From Phocoena phocoena (Eukaryota; Chordata; Mammalia; Artiodactyla; Phocoenidae): 64,000 nt of DNA. The translations under genes and the position numbers were made by a program. Numbering within the stretch: position 1 is the stretch's first letter; each line of letters begins with the position of its first letter. A model generated the notes under the pieces. It was given only the letters and a program-made list of their open reading frames with translations. It searched no databases and was not told where the DNA came from. This document shows positions 49,740-59,642 of the stretch, piece after piece. The DNA is taken from assembly GCF_963924675.1 (NCBI RefSeq), contig NC_089234.1, positions 59,004,909-59,068,908 on the forward strand. Direction: 5' to 3'.

Positions 49740-50220
49740 TTGGCAGGCAGAGCTCCGCCCCCGCCTCGCCTGCCGCGAGCGCCGCCGGCCTGGCCGGGCA
49801 AGGTACGTGGCATGAGTCCTCCCCGACCGCCTGCCTCGGCTCCCTGCCACCCCACCAGGAGGGCCAGCATGCCAGGCCCGCTCACCAGGGAGGCGAGTCC
49901 CATGCTTGCGGGCTGAGATGGGCATGCCGGACGGACCACCTAACTTGGCATCTGCGAGCGCATCGGTGTTACGGAGCCCCCTAACCAGCCGTGCATGCTG
50001 GGCGCTTGCCAACTCTCAGGAGGCAATAGCCTGGGACGTGGAGCTGGGCAGCAGGAGGCTTTCCTCCCGACGCCACCCGCCCAAGAGCATGGCCTGCCTG
50101 TGAGGGCTGCGGCCAAGGTGGCCCGAGACAGCCCTGGCGTGGTCCGGAGCTGAGCTGCCCACAGCGGAAGACTAGGCTTCAGCGGCACAGGTGGGCGGCC
50201 CCAAAGGGGAAGCCACGCCC
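49440..50220. promoter_or_regulatory. CAMK2G: Internal CpG-rich island around exon 13
   Basis: By eye roughly 45-50 CpGs fall in this 780-base stretch, against a sparse background in the neighbouring introns. It covers the end of intron 12, exon 13 and the start of intron 13. Open frames of 80-160 codons in several frames follow from this composition. It could be an intragenic CpG island, an alternative promoter or just GC-biased sequence. Confidence 0.6.
49740..49802 (+). CDS. CAMK2G: CAMK2G exon 13 (alternative): Ser/Ala/Pro linker
   Basis: Encodes residues 316-336, beginning VGRQSSAPASPAASAAGLAG. This is the first variable-linker exon of the gamma subunit. It is symmetric (phase 1 to phase 1, 63 bases), so it can be skipped without a frameshift. 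It is rich in Ser, Ala and Pro and intrinsically disordered. Its codons are extremely GC-rich compared with the kinase exons because it lies in the internal CpG island. A TGCATG motif lies 190 bases downstream. Confidence 0.95.
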
Positions 50221-50454
50221 TTCACAATTGTGAAGTCTGGCATTTGCCGGCCTTCGGGTCTGAAATGCGGTAGAGTACAGAAGCTGTGCAGATAGTCGCT
50301 CCTGAGTTTGGATCCTAGCCCTGCCACACCCTGAGCAAGTCACATCAGCTCTCCCAACCTTAGTTTCCTCAGCTCTCCAATGGGGCTAAGAAATAACATG
50401 GTGACGATTAAGATCATGTATGTCTAAGGCCCTCAACCCTGCCTGTATGAGAAA

Positions 50455-50590
50455 ACTTGTTAAGAAAGAAATCCTGATGCTGAGACCCCACCCCAGACAA
50501 ATAAAATCAGAATCTCTAGGGCATGGGATAGGCATAAGCATTTTCCCCTAACTCCCAAGTGATTCTAATGGGCTGTCAGAGTAGAAAAGT
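50455..50590 (+). repeat. MER5A hAT transposon remnant
   Basis: AAATCCTGATGCTGAGACCC, CACCCCAGACAAATAAAATC and AGAATCTCTAGGGCATGGGA match the MER5A core. It is non-coding. Confidence 0.7.
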
Positions 50591-50799
50591 TAGACGTATG
50601 TAAATCACTTAACACCGTCGGTGGTCAGGCATAGTAGTAAACACATTTTAAAAATGTTTCAAATCACCCCAGCATAAACTGGAGATAGGACCAAAGGCCA
50701 TTTTTGGAGGTCAGAATTCTTGTGATGCAAGGACCCTTATTCTCACTGGAGACCCAGCTTGGGTAGGAAAGGCTACCTGAAGGGAAGAATGGCAGCAAT

Positions 50800-50960
50800 A
50801 GTGACAGTAGTTAACACCTGCTGAGTTCTTGCTATGTGCCAGGCACTCTGCTTAGTGCTTTTCATGCCATTATCCCATTTTATAGATAAAGAAACTGAGG
50901 TTCAGAGAGGTTAAGTAACTCACACAGCTAGCAAGCAGTAGAACCAAGATGCAAACCCAT
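50800..50960 (+). repeat. MIR remnant
   Basis: TGCTATGTGCCAGGCACTCT, TATAGATAAAGAAACTGAGG and GTTAAGTAACTCACACAGCT form the classic MIR core order. Confidence 0.8.
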
Positions 50961-51765
50961 CGAAGTCTAGGTGGATCAGACAGTTGGACTGATTCAATGT
51001 CCCTGGAATCTCCCATCCACTGTCTGCTACTTTCCTGTGACCTTTGTGGCGAACAGGCATCACCAGCCTTCCTATGTGGAGCTCATCAGCCTTGAGCATC
51101 ACCCTGTGCCTGGCTAGAATCTGTTTAATACCTCATTATTCTACCCAGTCCTTTCTGCTCAGTGGGTCCAGAGAGTAGACTGAGGAAAGGGTGGCAGTGA
51201 GGACATGCCCAGTCAAGGCTTCAACCCCCTGGCAAAACCTTCCTGTAGGTGGTCCTAGTCTCTGTGTCTGTGTCTGTCTGTCCTCACGTCTGGTCTCCTT
51301 CATGAACTGTGACACTCTTGTTTCTTGAGAACACTCAGGAGATGTCTTGCATCCTTGCAGCTTGGCTGTCCTGAGAATCTCCATGGCATCTAGGGACGGA
51401 GCCCTCACCTTTCACCCTGGCACTCTGCTTCCAGGCCTAGGTGGAAGCTGTTGAAGGCAGAGTTCCCAATGGCCCAGGCAGCCCCAGTACTGAATGTGGT
51501 TTCTCCTCCTGAATGCGGAATGTCCCTGTTTCTGCTGAGCCCTCTTCCATGGCAGAGGAGATCCTGGGGTGCCACCCTGAGGGTCTGACGCTGCTTGAGA
51601 TGCCCTTCTTGCTTTGGGGCATCAGGAAGGGCCTCTTCTAGGGGGTTCAGGAGACTCCTGGCCCCCTTGTCAAACACATCAGTCTCTTGCGGATCCAGCT
51701 GCCAGACTTCAGGATGGGAAGAGGATACAATACAGGAGACTTGATTTTTCTCTTTGTTTTCACAG

Positions 51766-51809
51766 CTGCCAAAAGCCTATTGAACAAGAAGTCGGACGGC
51801 GGTGTCAAG
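51766..51809 (+). CDS. CAMK2G: CAMK2G exon 14: linker KSLLNKKSDGGVK
   Basis: Encodes residues 337-351: AAKSLLNKKSDGGVK. It is shared across CaMKII isoforms and ends with the lysine K351 that starts the KKRK motif when exon 15 follows. It enters in phase 1 and leaves in phase 0 (44 bases), so it cannot be skipped alone without a frameshift. The donor is GTAGGT. Confidence 0.97.
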
Positions 51810-53568
51810 GTAGGTGTCTCCACTCCTCCAGCCCAAGGTCTGGCCTTTCTCTTCCAACAGTCACTCCCAAGGGACTCCTTGGCACTTTGTTCCCCCTTTC
51901 CCCAAGAACCTTTCTATCCTTGCTTTTCTGCTTTAAACCAGAAACCTCTGTGCTCAGAACAGCAGGTTCCACTGGCCTGAGAGGGCAGAGGGATACGTGC
52001 TTCACCTGACCCTAGCTTGATTGGAAAGACCCAGGGGAGGTGATCCGAACTATAGTTTACTAGAGCTGAATCCTGAACGTGACTTGCAGACACAGGTTTC
52101 ATCTCCAGGGCTTGACTCTCTGGGTTTTTTAGGTCACTGGTTAATCTTTTTTTCTTTTTAAAGCACAAACCGATTTAATCAAATGAAAGCAAAGTTTGCC
52201 TGGTTGACTCAGGGTACAGGACTTGGCACCTGAAGCCACTATCCTTTTGTTCTTTTTTCTTATCTCCAAAGCACTTCCAGAACCCAGCTCAGATACCATT
52301 GAGTGAAAGCGTCAAACTTTCTCAAGGCATAGGCACCTTAGACACAGGCCAGGGACATGGTACCTCACAGCTCATTTTCATTTGGTGAGGGAACTTTTCC
52401 TGGGGGATGAGGGCAAGACAGGGGCCCATAGGGACCAACAAGAAGCCTTAGTGGGGGGTGCTGCTTGGCCAAGGTAGAGGGGTCCTCACACAGCCAAGGT
52501 ATTCTTAGAGGCTTTGGGGGCAGAAAGGGCCCTGGGGCTGGGGCATTGGATAGGAGTTCATGCTATCTTGAAGCCTGCCAATTTACACCATGGAGAATTT
52601 CAAACCATTATTAAGCAAACCTTTAAGTTCCAACAAAAGTTTAAATTAGACCTTTCCCCAGGATCTTATGTCCCCAGCTGAGATATACCTGTGTGCCCCT
52701 TTCCCTTCCCCCACCCCTTCCTCTTTCTCTCATTGTCTGCATGCCTGCTTCCATGTACTTCTGCCCTAAGGAGGGGAGCTTGGGCTCCACGCACACTTGC
52801 TGACATGGAGCTGGGGTTGACTGGCAGCCCCTCAGTTACAGGGGTGTGAGCTCGATGGTGGAGCCAGGTTAGGAAAAGGTGGCTAGTTAGAGAGAGATTT
52901 TGCATATATTTTTCTGGAGGAGAAGCTAGAGTCAATCTTTACAAAGTATTTATTAAGTACCTGTCAGAGGCTCAGTGCTACATTCAGTTCTAAAGGCGCA
53001 CAAGAGGTATAAGAGGAGATGCAGGTTTCATCCAGCCTCAAGAATTGCAGGGTCAATTAAAAAGGAAAGTGAACACATCTGGGATCAGCTAAGCCCTGAA
53101 TGGTATATGGCACTGGACCCTACATGGGATGGTTCAGTCCAAGAAGCTTCTGGGGAAGAGACTTATTGGAGAAAGCTAATAGGTAGGAAGATTGGAACCA
53201 AGTCAGTGATTGCCTCTAGAGAATGGGATTGGAGGTGAAGGCAGGGTGGGGAGACACACATTTTGTTTTTTTACTTTGTACACATGTGTTTTCTTTAAGA
53301 TGAGAATGTATTTTCTGTAACTTAAAAACAACAAAAAATATTTTTATGGGTTCTATTATACATATTGATGTTCTCTGCCCAACTGGAACATGGGGTGTTT
53401 GGTAGAGGGATATAAAAAATACAGCTGGATTGGTCTGGTTGAGCAGAGGAATTGGAGGTTTGTGTGTTAGACCACAGAAAACACCATAGACCACTGAGCA
53501 GGGAAGGTTAAGAGTGATGTTTTCGAAAGACTTGGCTAAGTGTGTAAGGGTGAATAGAAGAGGGTAGG

Positions 53569-53627
53569 AACAGCTGAAAGGCTGCAGGGAGCGCATATTC
53601 TTTCTCATGGGACACAGGACACCCAGG
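53569..53627 (+). repeat. 59-bp direct duplication, copy 1
   Basis: The segment beginning AACAGCTGAAAGGCTGCAGG and ending GGACACAGGACACCCAGG is repeated at 59557-59615 with a single mismatch (G here, A there). The flanks are unrelated. It is not part of a repeat family I recognise. Confidence 0.9.
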
Positions 53628-53959
53628 TATCAACTAGGATTTATTATAGTCTGGGTGTACGGTGAAGAAAAGATGATGAGAAATAGAAGGGGTTAATATT
53701 CAAAATGACCACCAGAGGAGCACAGACCAACCACTTGGAATAGGTGCTGCCTGTAGGTCATTGGTCCAACTCTACCCATGGGTGCTGGGCTCTGATTAGA
53801 CATTAGCTCTGATGAGAGGTGTGGCAAAGGAAGTTCCCATTAGATACGGGAGATTTTAAAAGGGTCCATCAAAGGTAATGGCAAAGTGTCTTGAATATTG
53901 AAAGAAATGGTGGTATCTTTGCTAGAAATGTGAGTAGTCATGAAGGAATGTTTTGGTGA

Positions 53960-54460
53960 GAAGAGAAGTTTTGTTTTGACCACACTGAGACCGAGAGACA
54001 AGTGAATATCTGGGCAGAGAGGTCTTCAGAGGTGCTGGGAAATACCTGGTGTAGCCCAGGGAGGTGTGCAGAGGGACACTCACGTGAGTGAGTCTCATGT
54101 CCACTGAGGGAGGTACGTGCCAGGCAGGCGCTGGAGGAGCAGAGGGATGAGCACCTGAGCCAGAACAGCAAATTTTCTCAGAGGAGATGGCTGAGGAACT
54201 GAGTTTGAAGGACTAGTTGGATTTTGCCAAGTTAAGGAGGGGAGCAGAGAGGAGAGGACATTCCAGGCAAAGGGAATACACAAGTTTGAAACAGCACAAT
54301 GATTCTGGGAACTCCATTAGCTTTTGTATGACGGAAGCAGAGAGTGATTGCACAAAACAGGACCTGAAATGAAGCAGTGACAGCTGAGATGGTGAGAGGA
54401 TGGGTTAAAGGTGTCATTAAGGAGTAAGTTTCTGGCAGAACTTTGTAGATACTGGCCTCA
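53960..54460 (+). repeat. Ancient interspersed repeat, family unassigned
   Basis: GAACTGAGTTTGAAGGACTA, GGACATTCCAGGCAAAGGGA and ACCTGGTGTAGCCCAGGGAG-like text belong to the same broad repeat family as 43985-44830. It is degraded and non-coding. Confidence 0.45.
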
Positions 54461-54929
54461 GGCACAGCCACGTAAGACTTGCCTAAGGAGCTAGTTAAAA
54501 TACACAGATTCCAGGGTCCAGCCTGGAATTCAGATTCAGGAAGCTTTGGGCGGGAGGCAGAATCTGAATTTTAATAACACTCCCATTCCTCCATATGAAT
54601 CCAAAGCACACAAATGTTGATGAGTCCAGGAAAGGCAGAATTTCAGGGTTATCTGTTACTAAGGAGCTTGAAGAAGAGGAATTAGCAAAGGAAATGGAGA
54701 AAGAGGTGGAGGAAGAACAGAGGTGTGCAACAATGCCAGCCCTTACAGGAATGCTGAGAAGGATACAGGCTAGGCAACCAGAATCGGTAGTTAAATTGCT
54801 TTAAATGAGAACGTATGTGGGGAACCTAGCCCAGGTTCTGACCCTGATTAGGTACTCCATAAATGAGTTTTATGCTTGAGAAAAGACTTTGAATATAGAG
54901 GTGGGAACAGAAGCTAAGATGCAAGAGTT

Positions 54930-56150
54930 TAAGAAGGGCATGACCAACCGAAATTCAAAGGCCAACAAGAGACAGGTTGGAGAAAATATTCATAGCAGGT
55001 GTGATGGGATGAGTTAATATTTTTATACAAAAGAGCTTTCTCTAATAAATAAGAATACCCCCTAAAATCCAGCAGATAAATGGTCAAAGAAGATGAACTG
55101 ACAATCTGAAAAGAGGAAGTAGAATGAGTTAACAAATGTGGATGTTTAGCCTCCTCATATCAGAGAGATGCAGGTTGAAACAAGGTGCCATTTTTTGACT
55201 CTTAAGTTTGTGATGGTGGTGTAAGTCGGAATGACCCCTCCTAAAGCAGCCTGTGTGTCAAAATACACAAAAATGTACCTGTTTTACCTTTTAGTTCTAC
55301 TTCTGGGAATTTGTCCTAAAGGAATCACTCAAAATATGGAAAAACTGAAAGCAGAAAGATGTTCAACATGACATTACTTATAACCATGAGAAGATGGGAA
55401 ACATCAAAAGCCCAAAGGATAATGACTAAATAATTATGGGAAATCTAATCGACCATTACAAAGTTATTAATTTTTATGACTATATAATGACAGAAATGTT
55501 TCATGTGGAAAAAGTGGGATATAAAGCAGTACATACAGTACTGTCTAAATTTTGTTTAAAAAAAAGTACTGGGCTTCCCTGGTGGCACAGTGGTTGAGAG
55601 TCCGCCTGCCTATGCAGGGGACACGGGTTAATGTCGCTGTCCGGGAAGATCCCACATGCCACGGAGCAGCTGGGCCCGTGAGCCATGGCCGCTGAGCCTG
55701 CGCGTCCAGAGCCTGTGCTCAGCAACGGGAGAGGCCATGACAGTGAGAGGCTCACGTACCGCAAAAAAAAAAAAAGTACTTCTAGATTATATTCAGTGTA
55801 TGATATGTGAATAAAAAAAGAACTGGGAGAAAACCCACTGAAGTGTTAATAGTAACTTCACTGGGTGATGGGAATTTGGGAAACTTTTATTTCATACATT
55901 TTTCTGTATTTTCTACATTTTTCACCTGGACCGTATATTACTTTGATAATCAGAATAAAAATTAAGATACTATTTATTTTTTAAGTAAGACATTAAAAGA
56001 AAGTAGGGCATAAACTGGTATAGAGCTTACAATGATATGTTCAAATTGCATACACAAAAGATTGGTAACAGTGATAGGATTATGGGTGTTTTTTTCCCCT
56101 CTTTTCCAAATTGCTTGTAATGTGGCTGCAGTCCTTTTATAATCAGGAAC
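54930..56150 (+). mobile_element. Old L1/HAL1-like LINE remnant, interrupted by a SINE
   Basis: CCAGCAGATAAATGGTCAAA, CTTCTGGGAATTTGTCCTAA, GAAACATCAAAAGCCCAAAG and CTGTATTTTCTACATTTTTC run in the order of an L1M/HAL1 ORF2-to-3'-end. It carries many stops and is split at 55571-55770. Confidence 0.65.
55571..55770 (+). mobile_element. Cetacean CHR-2-type SINE
   Basis: It begins GGGCTTCCCTGGTGGCACAG and contains GCCATGGCCGCTGAGCCTGC, GCGTCCAGAGCC and AACGGGAGAGGCC, with a poly-A tail. The 10-base duplication AAAAAGTACT at 55561-55570 and 55771-55780 is perfect. It splits an older LINE. This is the strongest single indication of cetacean origin. Confidence 0.95.
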
Positions 56151-56663
56151 AAGTATATAATAATGAACAGCGTGGTTGGATGAAAGTACTGCAAAAGGGG
56201 AAGGAAAAGACAAGGCAAGGTATGCGGGGTTTTGCTTTTCTGGGCCTTCTTGAAAGTCAAGGTGATAACCTGTGTTATGAGGGAGGCCTGTGAAGCCGCT
56301 CAGAAGATCCTGATCTGTCACATCCTGGATCTTTCTTTTAGACCCCATCCTCCTTTCCCAGCCCACCACACCACCCCCGCCCCCCCAACCCAGTTTCTTC
56401 TGCTTAAAGTCCATAGGGAGATTTCTTTCTTGCTGTTCAGAAGCTTTCACAGTTGCTCGGGTATTAGCATTGGTTTGAGCAGTGAGTCTACCTTGTGCAG
56501 TTGAATTTGGGGACTTCAGAATGAAGAATGAAGGTAGATGCCAGTGACCCAGGGTCTATGGAGGAGTGAGAGCCACTTAAGAGGACAAGACTTGAGGGGC
56601 CCCTAATTGAGGACAACTTCTGCGTTCCACTAGTCCCAGGCCAGAATGACCATCCAATCTTAA

Positions 56664-56785
56664 AAGAAAGAGCGAGGAAGCAAAGAAAAGGAGAGAGAAA
56701 TAAGGAAAAGAAGGAAGAAAGGAAAGAAGGAAGGGAGGGAGGGAGGGAGGAAGGGAGGAAAAAGAAAAGGAAGAGAGAGATGCTA
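56664..56785 (+). repeat. Purine-rich GGAA/GGGA microsatellite
   Basis: A tract of about 120 bases is almost all A and G, with units GAAAGAAGG, GGGAGGGAGG and AAGAAAAGG. The G-run part (near 56736-56758) could form a quadruplex. Confidence 0.9.
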
Positions 56786-57529
56786 TTTTTTTCCTTAAGT
56801 ACCGTTTGAATATTTGTTTAAGTGTGGAAAGGAGGCTTGAACCTTTTTCTGGTTTAAAATTTTTAATATTTAATTTTTAAACATAAGTGAAGTATGGTTG
56901 TTTAAAATGATCTGGTAATTAAACAGTGCTGCAGGCTGCCAGAGGAGGAGGCCAGCTATGCATGGCTGAGGGCAAAACCCTAAAGGGATGGAGAAAGAAA
57001 TTGAAAGAAGCCTGCTCACCTGGTAGAAACTAACCCATGAGTAGAAAGGATTATCTCAAGTTTTCATGCAGGACAGTTTAAGTAAGAGAGGCAGCTGGGA
57101 GCAAGTTGGGAACTTACTCCCCATTAGTTGAAGCAGATAGCAGAAAGTACCCTGCCTAAGGCAAGGTCTGGGTGAAAGCAACCTGCATGGCCTTTTGACT
57201 CCAAGACTGGCCCTGGTTTGTGCCCCTGCAGAGTTTTCAGTGCTGTAGTTCCAGGCAAGTTAGAAGCCTGTACTCTGCTTCAGCCTGGGGAAAAACTAGA
57301 GTCAACAAACCCAGTTGAACTTGGCAAACATTTGTTGATCGTATGCTGACTTTTAGACATTTTGCTAGAAACCATGGAGATTACCAAGACAAATCAGATA
57401 GGACCTTCCTTCAAAGTGTTACCACTCTGGTTGGATAAAGGGAGAAGTATATATATGAATGTAAAGCAACTCCCTTTTTTTGGATAATTTGGAAGTAAAA
57501 TCTCATATGTGGGTATATATGAAAGGCTA

Positions 57530-57822
57530 GGACTTCCCTGGTGGCACAGTGGTTAAGAATCCACCTGCCAATGCAGGGGACATGGGTTCGAGCCCTGGTC
57601 CAGGAAGATCCCACATGCCGCGGAGCAACTAAGCCCGTGCGCCACAACTACTGAAGTCTGCACGCCTAGAGCCTGTGCTCCTCAGCAACAGAAGCCACCA
57701 CAATGAGAAGCCCGCGCAGCGCAACAATAAAGCAACCCCCGCTCGACACACCTAGAGAAAGCCCGTGCATAGCAACAAAGGCCCAACACAGCCAAAAATA
57801 AATAAATTTATTTAAAAAAAAA
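57530..57822 (+). mobile_element. CHR-type tRNA-derived SINE
   Basis: The head GACTTCCCTGGTGGCACAGT, a B box in GGGTTCGAGCCCTGGTC, the repeated GAAGCC body and a poly-A tail are intact. The short duplication AAAGGCTA flanks it at 57522-57529 and 57823-57830. Confidence 0.95.
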
Positions 57823-57954
57823 AAAGGCTAAAGCAAGAGGCCTTATTATATTTAGGCTTTCTTTTTCTTTAGACCTATTTCTAAATTGTGGACCATTCTT
57901 TTAAATACTTGTAGTCCCCTTCTTTTGAATAGAATACATTCTCAAAAATGTCTT

Positions 57955-58070
57955 CTCAAGTAGAGTGTCAGCTTCTTGAGGGCAGGAACATTTATCTGTG
58001 TTCAGTATGCCTAGAATAGCCCTCAGTAAGCATTTGTTGGCTATCGTTAGATGAATATGTGAGTAAACGA
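57955..58070 (+). repeat. L2 3' end remnant
   Basis: GTGTCAGCTTCTTGAGGGCA, GGAACATTTATCTGTGTTCA and CCCTCAGTAAGCATTTGTTG match the LINE L2 3' end. Confidence 0.7.
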
Positions 58071-58997
58071 CACACAGACATGTTCCTAGGGGACTTCTGT
58101 CTCCCAGCGAGCTAATGATAAAATCCTCAATTATCTTTCACCTTTAAGACACAGTCTTCCAAGATATATTTTTAGTGTTCCTTGTGGTCTTTATTTTTCT
58201 GCTCTTGTTTCATGTCTGAACATAAAGTGTTTGAGCTTCTAATTGAGACTAAGGCATCCCTGCTTTCAGCATTCCCTGTTGTTTACATCTTTGTGTCCAT
58301 AAGATCACTGCACTTTTAATCACCAGCACGCCTGCTTTTCCATTGCCCCCTAATTACAAAATGCAATAAAACATTGAAATCTTATAAATGAGCATGACCA
58401 TACCAACAAAGAAATGAGTGCCAAAATGTAATATTTGTCAGATGATTTTCAAAAGCTCAACATCTTTCTCTGAAAAGGAGTTTTAGGAGTCCAGTGAAAA
58501 AAAGTCTAGGTTCAGAAGTCAAATGTTTTAAAGCTCAGGATGACCTAGAGTAGCTTTTGCTCTTTGCCTGATAGCTGCTCACTCGAATTTCAGGCAGACC
58601 TAGTAATGAGAGAAAAATAAATGATCCTGTAGGTGAGCTAGATAAGCCCAAACCTATAAATTTGCAGCAAAATGTTACTTACTCTCATAGACTTGTGATT
58701 TAATCTCCTTTTAAGAGGTTTCTCTGAGCAAATCTGAGACACCTCAGAATATCCTCAATCTGTGTTTGTGAACCTGACAGCAGAGGAGTTCTTCCTCTCC
58801 CAGGGTCTGGAGGGGGGTGTGTGCCTGTCTGTCAAGATGCTGTTTTAACCCTTCTGGTGCTGGACTCCAGGTCTCCTCCTTCTGCTCTTTTCTCCTGAGG
58901 CAGAGCCCATGCTGGTGCACTAACCTGCAGCGTCTCTGTGCTTCTCTTCTTACCTCCTCTTTCCCCTTCTCTTTCCCTTTTGCTGTGGTGTGTCCAG

Positions 58998-59030
58998 AAA
59001 AGGAAGTCGAGTTCCAGCGTGCACCTAATG
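58998..59030 (+). CDS. CAMK2G: CAMK2G exon 15 (alternative): nuclear-localisation cassette
   Basis: Encodes residues 352-362, KRKSSSSVHLM. Joined to K351 of exon 14 it gives KKRKSSSS, the nuclear-localisation motif known from the alpha-B and delta-B (and gamma-A) variants. In that family, phosphorylation of the serine after the basic run blocks import. The exon is symmetric (33 bases, phase 0 to 0), so splicing decides nuclear or cytosolic targeting. The acceptor is GTGTGTCCAG after a pyrimidine-rich stretch and the donor is GTGAGC. A TGCATG lies 105 bases downstream. Confidence 0.96.
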
Positions 59031-59552
59031 GTGAGCCTTGCCTGCCCACCCATCCGCCCGCTCCATGCTGCCTGCGCCCGCCTGCCAGCCACGCAAACCC
59101 ATTCTGCCATGTGCGTGTGCTTCACTCATCCTCACTGCATGTCTGTGCTGTGCGGGCAGGTGTGGCCTGTCCTGCCAGGCGGGAGCCATTGCCCAAGGTG
59201 GCCCAGCGGCCTAAGAAACGGGCACTGGAATGTGTGGTATGGCATTCCCTGCTGCAGCACTTGGACTGCCCCCAGCAGCCCAGGGCAGGATGTGAAGCTG
59301 GTAGGGATTCGGGGCCAGGTGGCAAGCACAGGGGGAGACCCTCACTCACGGTCGCTCAGGAGGAGAGGCCCTGCTCACCGGGCACAAGCAGCCGTTTCCT
59401 ACAGACTGGCAGCCAGCGGACCTCTGTGTGGTGTGCGGAGGAGCCGGCTGTAGGCTCTCGGCTCTGAGCCTCACTCTCCTGGCCTTTTCCCCTGTGCAAG
59501 TGCCCATTAGCACACTGTGTCCGGTGTTTCGTCCTTCCCACCCTGCCCGCAG

Positions 59553-59642
59553 GAGCAACAGCTGAAAGGCTGCAGAGAGCGCATATTCTTTCTCATGGGA
59601 CACAGGACACCCAGGGGAACACAGCAGCCTGAATCCTTATGA
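59553..59642 (+). other. CAMK2G: Candidate alternative 3' terminal exon (unproven)
   Basis: A pyrimidine-rich acceptor (TTTCGTCCTTCCCACCCTGC then CCGCAG, AG at 59551-59552) precedes an open stretch in phase 0, the same phase in which exons 14 and 15 end. It would add 29 residues, beginning EQQLKGCRERIFFLMGHRTP, then TGA at 59640-59642. ATTAAA follows at 59651-59656. Use of this exon would yield a kinase without the hub domain. A gamma variant with a truncated, unique C-terminus (called G-2) has, as I recall, been described in smooth muscle, but I cannot confirm that it uses this sequence. No donor follows, so an internal exon is unlikely. Confidence 0.35.
59557..59615 (+). repeat. 59-bp direct duplication, copy 2
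   Basis: This copy matches 53569-53627 at 58 of 59 positions. It lies inside the exon-like segment at 59553-59642, starting four bases after its acceptor. Confidence 0.9.

Larger units (their letters stand above)
49803..51765 (+). other. CAMK2G: Intron 13 (1963 bases)
   Basis: The first 400 bases are CpG-rich. Beyond that there are a MIR (about 50300-50430), a MER5A copy (50455-50590) and another MIR (about 50800-50960). There is no gene. The acceptor TTTTTCTCTTTGTTTTCACAG is strong. Confidence 0.75.
51810..58997 (+). other. CAMK2G: Intron 14 (7188 bases)
   Basis: Contents in order: unique sequence with a TGCATG at 52738; a 59-base copy of the 59557-59615 sequence at 53569-53627; an unassigned ancient repeat (53960-54460); a MER5-like piece (54465-54590); an old L1/HAL1-like block (54930-56150) broken by a CHR-2 SINE (55571-55770); a purine microsatellite (56664-56785); a CHR SINE (57530-57822); an L2 end (57955-58070); then about 900 bases with no visible repeat before exon 15. 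There is no gene. Confidence 0.75.

Noticed and set aside
53569..53627. Upstream 59-base copy as an internal cassette exon (donor-like CAG|GTATCA)
   Set aside because: The sequence before it (GAATAGAAGAGGGTAG) is purine-rich and lacks a pyrimidine tract, so there is no credible acceptor.
54595..54804. 69-codon open frame with a Glu/Lys-rich segment
   Set aside because: Purine-rich intronic sequence beside repeats; nothing supports translation.
58817..59467. 216- and 171-codon open frames around exon 15
   Set aside because: They extend through intron on both sides of a 33-base exon. The 171-codon frame happens to include KRKSSSSVHLM in frame; the 216-codon frame is out of frame with the exon.
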